A stretch of DNA of 64,000 nt from Epithemia pelagica (Eukaryota > Bacillariophyta > Bacillariophyceae > Surirellales > Surirellaceae). The stretch lies in contig OX337229.1 of assembly GCA_946965045.2 (NCBI GenBank), forward strand, positions 2,976,001-3,040,000, read 5' to 3'. Numbering within the stretch: position 1 is the first letter of the stretch; each line of letters begins with the position of its first letter. A program made the translations under genes and the position numbers. This document shows, piece by piece, positions 51,284-58,554 of the stretch. The notes below the pieces were generated by a model, which was given only the letters and a program-made list of their open reading frames with translations, was not told the DNA's origin and did no database searches.

Positions 51284-52047
51284 TTAAGCTTCGGTTTCCG
51301 AATCTCCACTCTCTTCCGAATAATCAGAGTCGTTTCCAGGCTCAGATGGGGCAGCACAAGCAACAGAAGAAGGGGTATCACATTCAGCCAAGTGGTTCTC
51401 GACCTCGGTACGCAAAGGGAAGATAGTTGCACGATGGTCCTCGATGGTATGGACCTCGTGGATGTAGGCAACGTAGTTATCTAGGCGTACAACGTTAGGA
51501 GGCAGAGGGCAAGTCGTCGTGTTCACGACGTAGATGGTATTGTAGTATCCAGTTGGGCGCTCGAAGGTTAGGAAGCGGAGGTGGACAGTACGGATGCGGC
51601 CAAGATGAGGCGACGCCTCGAAGAACGATGAAGTTGGTCGTTCAGACCGTCAATGTCTTCTTGGTCGACGATGTGGGTCACCGATTGGAACTGGCGTTCG
51701 ATCTGGGTCTCCCCACGGATGATCTCGGGATCGAAGGTCGAAGAAGTTGGTTGACGGAAGTACTTGATATGATCAGCAATCAACCGGGTGGTACGACGGG
51801 ATCGAGAAGGGACGAGCCGACAAGGCGGACTCGGGGGCCGAAGCAACGGCGCAGGGATCGGAGCGTGAGGCTGGGTTGGAGTCTCGAATAGGTTGCTGTT
51901 GGAACTGTCGACGGAGATGTTGACCGATGTGTTGGCTGCCTTCGGCGTTGGCACCAGTTCCTGCTGCACCAGGGTATCGGGCTGCCCGGGATGCAGGTTG
52001 GCTCGATAGATCTGTCGTACAGGAGTGATAAGCTCGTTAGTATCCAT
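51284..52047 (-). pseudogene. Accessory ORF between copia 5' LTR and gag
   Basis: An ATG at 52047, only 37 bp inside the 5' LTR, opens a frame of 159 codons (MDTNELITPVRQIYRANLHP onward). A second frame takes over near 51560-51610 and runs to 51284 through VHLRFLTFERPTGYYNTIYV and PPNVVRLDNYVAYIHEVHTI to an acidic Ser/Asp tail. Joined by a one-base shift, they would make a protein of about 250 residues. It has no gag, pol or envelope features I recognise: no signal peptide, no transmembrane helix, no zinc finger. Standard copia elements lack such an ORF here. Confidence 0.55.
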
Positions 52048-52083
52048 GAAACCACAAGGAAATAAGCTTTGAGACTGTTAATC

Positions 52084-52870
52084 TGTTACAATTCTCTTGG
52101 AATTGCAGGGACATTGATGCTCGGTAGAGCAGACAATCAGGTAGGTCACCAACCGATACAAACCTCTCCACGGGTAAGAGAGGAAAGCAAGTCGTAGTCT
52201 ATCAAAAGGATAGTCGGGACACAAAAGAAGATGTGATAAATGGTGATATTGTTAGATTGTGTGTGTTGATTACTACGATAGGTCTACGTGAAATGTTCGG
52301 TCCTGCCAAGGGTCATGTGTCATAGGTTCTTGGCGGCAACAGGTTTGGAATAGTTGGAGTCGATTCATGTGATGTATATGACATGTATATGTGGACGGAT
52401 AACATATACAGGGTCAACAGCTCTTGCTTTGGATTGGCATAGTTGTTTTCATGGCGCGCAGCTTGTTGACAATTTGGAGATTGTGGGAATGGAAATATGG
52501 TCTCGCGTGATCGTGTGTCGTGCTTGGGATACTTAGACCGTTGGGTCGGATAGATGCCGACGGCGCTCGGATGTCGCTTGGGCGCGCTCGATGATTTCGG
52601 GCGCGTACGCTTAGGGCGTTAGTATAATGTCCGAGCAACGGCCAAATTTACGTCCGTTGTAATACCGCACGACCCAGTTTAGTCTTGAGAGTGAGTTCGT
52701 CAATCTATTCTCACTTTTCATGATTTGCGAAGAAATATAGGTCGATATAGCGCAAAGCTAGGGAACATAGCTCGAAGCTAGATGGCATGATGCGATAGCA
52801 CGAGGCTATGTGACATGGGGAATCGATGAGATGTAGAATCTAACCACCATAGACGGTGAGAATTCTAACA
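52084..52870 (-). repeat. 5' LTR of the copia element
   Basis: This is 787 bp, TGTTA...TAACA, and forms the upstream LTR for minus-strand transcription. It differs from the other LTR by four transitions and an extra GT. The sequence just inside it (GATTAACAGTCTCAAAGC on the element strand) is where a primer binding site should lie, but I could not match it to a tRNA. Confidence 0.95.
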
Positions 52871-52875
52871 CCGCC
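52871..52875. repeat. Right copy of 5-bp target site duplication (CCGCC)
   Basis: This matches 44491-44495 and directly abuts the right LTR. Confidence 0.88.
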
Positions 52876-54757
52876 ACCACCAACTCTCACACCAACAACA
52901 AGAACCAACAAACACAAACAACGTCAACACAACACGACACCAACAGCACCAACTCCAGCAACAATGGCCACTTTTGCCCAACAAGCAGCCGACTTGGGAA
53001 ACCTCCGGGCCGCCCACAACCGCCTCACCGCAACCATGCCCATCGCCACTCTTACGCCCGAACGAATAGACAAAGTCTCCTCCTCACTCTACCCTCCAAG
53101 GATTGACCCACCACACCACCTCCGCAACCACATATACACCCCCAATCATCACACATCCATCCCAGATAGCACCTTCAAGAAAGCCTTACACCGTCTCAGT
53201 CAAGGCACAGCGCCAGGCCCTTTCTCCGCCTCAATAGACACACTCAGAAACCTCGGATTACAACGCTCCACTTCCCACCCGTGCTCGGACAGGCCTTACT
53301 TCAACAACCTCAAAACGCTGTTCACCACCATTCTCAACAACCAAATTCCCCCACCGATCAGACCCCTATTTTCGTCCATACACTTCTTCGCCCTCCACAA
53401 GGACATGAACAACTTAAACAAACTCCGCCCAATTGGAATTGGCACAGCACTCCGACGCACGGCAGCCACAATCGCCTTAACCCTCACCAACAACGAAATC
53501 GAACCCTTTCTTACCCAACAAGGACAATATGGAATCAACACAAGTGGAGGCGTTGACTTCACAGCCCACCTCACACAACAACAAATTGACAAATACATCA
53601 CTACCACCGACGACACGACCACCGACAACACGACCAAACCACCATCCCGTGCCCTCGTCCTTCTAGATTTAACCAACATGTTCAACGCCTGTTCGAGATC
53701 ACGATGCCGTGAAATCCTCCAAAGCCACGACGCAACAAAACCACTAGTGGCACTGTTCGACCTGCTCTATGCCTCCGACACCAACAATTGGTACCGAGAC
53801 CCCGATGGAAACAACAAAACACTCAACCAACCAGAGGGATTCAGTCAGGGTTGTCCCCTCAGCCCGTTATTTGCATGCCTCGTATTGGCCACACTTACCA
53901 CCACAATCAATAAAACCCTCTCCACCCGTGCACTCGAACGCATCCGCCAACACCTCACCAGTGACGACAACCTCGGCGGCCTAGCCCACACCGCAAGTGT
54001 CATGGACGACACATCCGTCTGTCTTCTCCACGAAGATCTCATGCCCTTTCTCCAACAAATCGACACTCTAGGCAAACCCTTCGGCATCCACCTCAACAAA
54101 AGTAAAACTCGAATCCTATCTTCCACCAACGGAACCAGCCCCGTCAACATACTGTCTCCCGCAAACCGCGCCCATCTCCACAACGCCCTCTCCGTCCTTA
54201 ACCCAATCAACCCAGCCGACGCAGAAATAACCACCGGCACCAGATTCCTTGGCCATCCTATCGGGAACGACGCCTTCATCCAACAATTTCTTACAACCAA
54301 ACTTGACAATATCGAACAGTCCGCCTTGGCCATCCACGCCCTCCACAATTCACAAACAAAATCGATCCTTTTCCGATCCTGCATATTACCCAAAATCACC
54401 CACCTCCTCACCGCCGATATTCTCCTTCTTCTCCGCCACCGGTCCAACACACCCCCAACTTCCACACTGTGGCAACACTTCCTGTCTCCGCGACTAGACA
54501 ACATTGCAAAAACCTTCCTCCAACATCTCACCCAAACCCAACAAATCCCTGACCACTCTCTCTACATCGCCCACCTTTCTTCCGCCCTTGGTGGCCTCGG
54601 CTACCCATGCCACCGTACCACAGCCGTACCCTCTCTCCTAAACTCCCTGGGACGCTCCCTCCGCCTTGCCACCAATGAACACTACCCCAAAGCCCACACC
54701 AGTGTCTTTTTCCAACAACCCTCAGGTCCGCCAACCCACTCCCTTCAACACCACTGA
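52876..54757 (+). pseudogene. ORF2 reverse transcriptase part of the non-LTR element
   Basis: This continues the ORF2 frame after the copia insertion. RT motifs are visible in order: a PGPFSASIDTLRNLGL lead-in, FFALHKDMNNLNKLRPIGIG, motif A ALVLLDLTNMFNAC (Asp at about 53666), motif B PEGFSQGCPLSPLFACLVL, and motif C SVMDDTSVCL with both catalytic Asp. A thumb-like region with RFLGHPIGND follows. All catalytic residues are present, but a TGA at 54755-54757 ends the frame before the nuclease module. The same frame continues immediately afterwards, so the stop is probably a point change. G is rare on this strand. Confidence 0.8.
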
Positions 54758-56044
54758 ACACTACCGGAACTACACTCACATTTTTCTTCCCTCTTCCCAA
54801 ACTTTCTTCCTTTCCGAGTTGCCAATTTCCACACGTACCCGCCCAACGCACAACGCCAACTCGCCGTCGCAAACCAGGAGACCCACCTTCTCCCTTTGAT
54901 TGTTGCTTCCACACCACCCGAACTGCGCCGAACGCTACCTTCCGCACTCTCAAGCCTCACAAGTAACCCCCTACACCAGCCACGCTTCCTCAACCATTTC
55001 AGAATCCCAAATTCTCTCTTTGAAACGGCCGTCTCGCGAAAACTCCGACTTCCTTTCCTCCCCCACCATTTCCCGCCCCAATGCTTCTGTGCCTCCCACC
55101 CGCGACTTGATCCATACGGTGATCACCTTTTTTCATGCCAAAAACACCACAAAACAAAACTCTCCAACAAGTTACGCGACGCCGTCTTCTTCCTTGCACA
55201 AGACCTCGCCCCCCGCGCGGAATGGACCCGCACCTCCTCCGACGTCCACATGGAACCTACCAATCTTCTCCCTCACCACCCACAAAATATCCGTCCAGCC
55301 GACATCGGCCTGGCCTTACATCCACCACTCCCGGACAACCGATTTTGGTATCTCGCCATCGACATCACCATCCCTCCCTCTCATCCTCATCTCCCCCCAA
55401 CAGAGCCTTCCCCAGCAGAACAACAACGTTATGGTCAATCGTTCGATTCACTTGCCAACGATGCCTCCCAGATTCACCATCACGCTGCTCGGCACAAGTT
55501 CACGCACGACACAACAACCACAGCTCTCATCAACACCCACAACCTCCTCCTCCTGCCTTTTTCCATCGACCACCTTGGTGGACTCGGTCATTTTGCCCAC
55601 AACTTTTTCTTCGGCCCACCTCCTTGGTACTCACTCTCCCCCTCCAACCCCCCATCATGGCCCACCCCACAACTTGGACGCTCCGACCGCTGTCTTCCTC
55701 ACACCGATGGTTTTTTGGCATTTAACAACCTCCTACAATTTGCCCCTTCAAACCTCATCCACACTGCGCAAACTCGCTCCCAACCAACACCAGCCCCCTT
55801 TCAACAGTCTCTCCGACGCCATGCAACCCTCACTCTCGGTCATGCCATCACTACGGCCTTAGCACAGCACGTTCTCGATGCCCTCTCCACCACAGACCTC
55901 CACCTCTCCCAACAACGAAAACTGAGCCGTATCCAAAAATCTTCTGTTTTCACCGTCTGCCCGGCTACCCGATACTTCCCCCACCCATATAACCCCCACA
56001 CCGCGTATTCCGTTTCGGACCACCCCACCCACACTCTAGATTAG
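54758..56044 (+). pseudogene. ORF2 C-terminal zinc motif and restriction-like nuclease module
   Basis: This is in the same frame as the RT, after the TGA. A CxC...H...C motif (CFCASHPRLDPYGDHLFSC) is followed by NKLRDAVFFLAQDL and then EP, RPADIGLALHP and FWYLAIDITIPPS. This order (Cys/His knuckle, Glu, P-A-D, hydrophobic-D) resembles the restriction-like endonuclease (PD-(D/E)XK type) after the RT in R2/CRE-like non-LTR elements, and the DPYGDH knuckle recurs in many eukaryotic mobile RT proteins. The frame ends at 56044. No ATG is needed, since it is a part of ORF2. Confidence 0.68.
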
Positions 56045-56641
56045 TCACACCCATAACCTATTCTAGCACACAAAGATAACCAAATCCACGAGTAGACGGC
56101 GAGAGGCGAAAACATCACGGATGATTGATTCGCAGCAACAACGTACTGTATAGTCTGTCCAAGCAGATCGCTGTAAACGACAAACCGAAGAGACGTCGAG
56201 AATGTGTTTGGGTACCAAACTCTTTTCCGTATCTTTGAGCTAGAGGAGTAACTTGCGGGCAACTCAATGGAACAGAAGGAAGACCAACACCGTAAACTTC
56301 ATGGAATGAAACCTTTCCCAAGTCCTTGCTGAAAGACTATATCATCGGTGCTCATTTGAGCTTCGCAAAGCTTTCATGTTCGTAGGCGAAGGTTCGAGAG
56401 AAGATGATCCGATTATTACTTTTTCAAACTTCCAGACAGAGTTCATAGGAGTAGGATTAGTTGATAGCCTCCGTCCTAATGCCGTTCTCCTTTCTCCTAC
56501 CTTACAAGCTATTACTCCTCTCTAGAGCGTCTACTCATTTTTCAGGCTCATTTTTCTGTCGCATATTAGTCGCATAAGTCCAACTCGGAAGTCCTCTGCA
56601 CCACAACAATCCAAAATTTTGGAACAGAAGATCCTTTGACA
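56045..56641. other. Region downstream of the non-LTR element
   Basis: This region holds the element's 3' end and the promoter/5' UTR of the MECR-like gene. No poly(A) tail, target duplication or gene could be identified, so the right border of the non-LTR element is unknown. Confidence 0.5.
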
Positions 56642-58351
56642 ATGAGCAGAATGACACAGCAGCTACATCAGTGTCTTCTTGCCCGCCAACCATCGCCTCG
56701 AACTCTTCAACAGCGAGCAACGTTGTATGGTTCTCGCAGTCGATCATGTTCCACCACCTATGCCGTAAAAGCAAAATTATCAACACGGCGGTGCACGTTG
56801 AATCTTCACGGCGGAGGATTTGCTCTGCGCCCAAGGCCACGGGCTCAGATTAATGCTATCGTGCTGAATTCATATGCAGACTATCGACGACGACGACCAT
56901 GGGAGGATGTTTGTCATCGAGGATATCATGAATTGTCATATACGGAAACGGATCCTCAAGATCCAATTGGGAGACTCGAGTACACTCAGAGATTGGATAT
57001 CCCTCAGGGCCCACCAACCGATGCAAACGCAATCAAAGGAATAAGTGAGGGAACATCATGGGTACTAGTCGAACTGCATGCCGCACCGTGGAATCCAGCC
57101 GATCAGAATACGGTTCAAGGCAAGTACCCCCCTCCGCAACACCCTTGGAACCATCTCCGATACTCCTCCCCGTCCTCTTCCATCATCAATGTAGCATCCT
57201 CTAGAAGAATTGTTGCAGGATCGGAAGGAATGGGACGTGTCGTTGATATTGTTCCACCGAATTCGTCCTCCGAGGATCAACCGGAGTTATCAGTTGGTGA
57301 TTGGGTAGTGCTGGGCTTACCGGGTTTGGGTTCACTTCGTTCACATATATGGCTCCCTCACACGGCACTCCTACAACTCAAGATGGACAATCACACCTGT
57401 ACTGTCGAGGATGCGAGGTTTGCATTGTCCACCCTTTTGCAATTGGGTGGAAGTGCCCACGCCTTGTTAGCCTACCGGCACTGCTATTCCGATTCGAATC
57501 ATCCCACAGCGACGACTGTGACTACCCAATCATTACGACCACTCGAAGACTGGGCGGTGATTCAAAATGCTGCCTTGTCCAATGTTGGCTATATGGTACA
57601 GCAGCTGGTGTGTTGTATGACACCACCGTCGTACCCAAAGTCCACCCGAACCACCCTAATTAATGTCGTCCGATCCAGTGATCCAAAGCCGGAGCCATTT
57701 GTGATACATTATACCTCGTTTGATCAAAGTCAGAACTCTACGGTCAGATTGTATTACATTACAGAAGAAGAAATACAAGCGTGTCGAAAAAGTCGTCAAC
57801 TATGGGAATTCCTTTCCACGTCGTCTTCCTCTCTACTTCAGGATTCACCACCCATTGTTTTGGCGTTGGATGCTGTGGGAGGACCAAAGGGATCGCACAT
57901 GATCAAACTGTTGGATCAAGGGGGTATCTCAGTCACCTATGGGGCCTTGTCGCAACAACCCTTGACTGTACCAGCACCGCAACTGATTTTCCCACATAAA
58001 ATGATTACTGGACATTGGCATAGTGGATGGATACAACGGGCAAGTGTCGAGGAGAAACAAGGCCTGCTCAATCATCTGGTGCAGCTACTTGGCCCAAACA
58101 ACACCATGCAACACCAGGAAACTAACAACAATCTTCACCGAACTGCAACGTCGTCCTCATTGTTGCTGCCACCCGTGCGTGTTGTGCCCTTGTCACAAGC
58201 CAAAGCGACTCTCATGGACTTGTATCAGCCGAAAGAACGTGACAATGGTAACGAAACTGAATCGAATGCGGGCGTAGACATACAACAAAATAGCCATACA
58301 ATCCCCCTACCTACCCGCCCCAAATTGGTTTTTGATTTGACCGAACAATGA
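56642..58351 (+). CDS. Mitochondrial enoyl-[acyl-carrier-protein] reductase (MECR/ETR1-like)
   Basis: This MDR-superfamily enzyme reduces trans-2-enoyl thioesters with NADPH in mitochondrial fatty acid synthesis, which supplies lipoic acid precursors. Landmarks: VELHAAPWNPADQNTVQGKY with a P-rich follow-up, IVAGSEGMGRVVDIV, VGDWVVLGLPGLGSLRSHIW, and the cofactor region DWAVIQNAALSNVGYMVQQL. Later, VLALDAVGGPKGSHMIKLLD and GGISVTYGALSQQPLTVPAP precede MITGHWHSGW, matching the MECR pattern. The protein is about 569 residues, longer than typical members (~370-380), because of a ~100-residue N-terminal extension and Ser/Asn-rich inserts. The N terminus (MSRMTQQLHQCLLARQ, then many Arg/Ser) looks like a mitochondrial presequence. 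I use the ATG at 56642. Single exon. The usual GNSGVG/GANSAVG nucleotide motif is modified to ALSNVG. Confidence 0.8.
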   Translation: MSRMTQQLHQCLLARQPSPRTLQQRATLYGSRSRSCSTTYAVKAKLSTRRCTLNLHGGGFALRPRPRAQINAIVLNSYADYRRRRPWEDVCHRGYHELSYTETDPQDPIGRLEYTQRLDIPQGPPTDANAIKGISEGTSWVLVELHAAPWNPADQNTVQGKYPPPQHPWNHLRYSSPSSSIINVASSRRIVAGSEGMGRVVDIVPPNSSSEDQPELSVGDWVVLGLPGLGSLRSHIWLPHTALLQLKMDNHTCTVEDARFALSTLLQLGGSAHALLAYRHCYSDSNHPTATTVTTQSLRPLEDWAVIQNAALSNVGYMVQQLVCCMTPPSYPKSTRTTLINVVRSSDPKPEPFVIHYTSFDQSQNSTVRLYYITEEEIQACRKSRQLWEFLSTSSSSLLQDSPPIVLALDAVGGPKGSHMIKLLDQGGISVTYGALSQQPLTVPAPQLIFPHKMITGHWHSGWIQRASVEEKQGLLNHLVQLLGPNNTMQHQETNNNLHRTATSSSLLLPPVRVVPLSQAKATLMDLYQPKERDNGNETESNAGVDIQQNSHTIPLPTRPKLVFDLTEQ

Positions 58352-58554
58352 CAAAAGGGACATGATCAAGTGACAACGGAACTCGTGATGATGGATTACA
58401 TGCGAAGTGAGCAACTCGCCTTCTCGGTCTATTTTCTTTTAACTTTGTCTTGTCGTTAAACTATAGTTTGGCATGATTTATCCTTTTCAATCGAACAGCA
58501 CTATAGTAATGTGCGTCGTTGCAGGTGTCCATCCTGCATCGTAGTTTTTTTGTA

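Larger units (their letters stand above)
44496..52870 (-). mobile_element. Full-length Ty1/copia LTR retrotransposon (CoDi-like)
   Basis: This is an 8375-bp element with two long terminal repeats, flanked by a 5-bp target duplication and transcribed on the minus strand. Order from the 5' LTR (right side): accessory ORF, gag, protease, integrase, reverse transcriptase, RNase H, 3' LTR. Integrase before RT is the copia order. The LTRs differ by four transitions and one 2-bp indel over about 785 bp, so insertion was recent. The coding region nonetheless carries a TAG in gag, one-base shifts before and within RT, and a TAA after the RT core, so no intact polyprotein can be read. It sits inside the ORF2 frame of the non-LTR element, so it is the younger insertion. 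CoDi membership is my inference from motif resemblance. Confidence 0.93.
42540..56044 (+). mobile_element. Non-LTR retrotransposon with restriction-like nuclease module, split by a copia insertion
   Basis: Plus-strand coding pieces at 42540-44495 and 52876-56044 belong to one non-LTR element. ORF1 is Thr/Asn/Pro-rich. ORF2 has C2H2-like fingers, a reverse transcriptase and a C-terminal zinc/nuclease module. The element is interrupted by the copia element at 44496-52870. Taking one copy of the 5-bp target duplication, the ORF2 frame is continuous across the insertion site. ORF2 also has stops at 44161-44163 (TAA) and 54755-54757 (TGA), so it is inactive as written. A C-terminal endonuclease after the RT, rather than an N-terminal APE domain, places it among R2/CRE/Utopia-like groups (inference). 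The coding strand is strikingly G-poor and AC-rich compared with the neighbouring genes. Outer element ends were not determined. Confidence 0.72.

Noticed and set aside
11382-54757. Reassigned stop codons in this organism
   Set aside because: TAA, TAG and TGA all appear both as lesions and as normal ends of intact genes, so no single codon looks reassigned.
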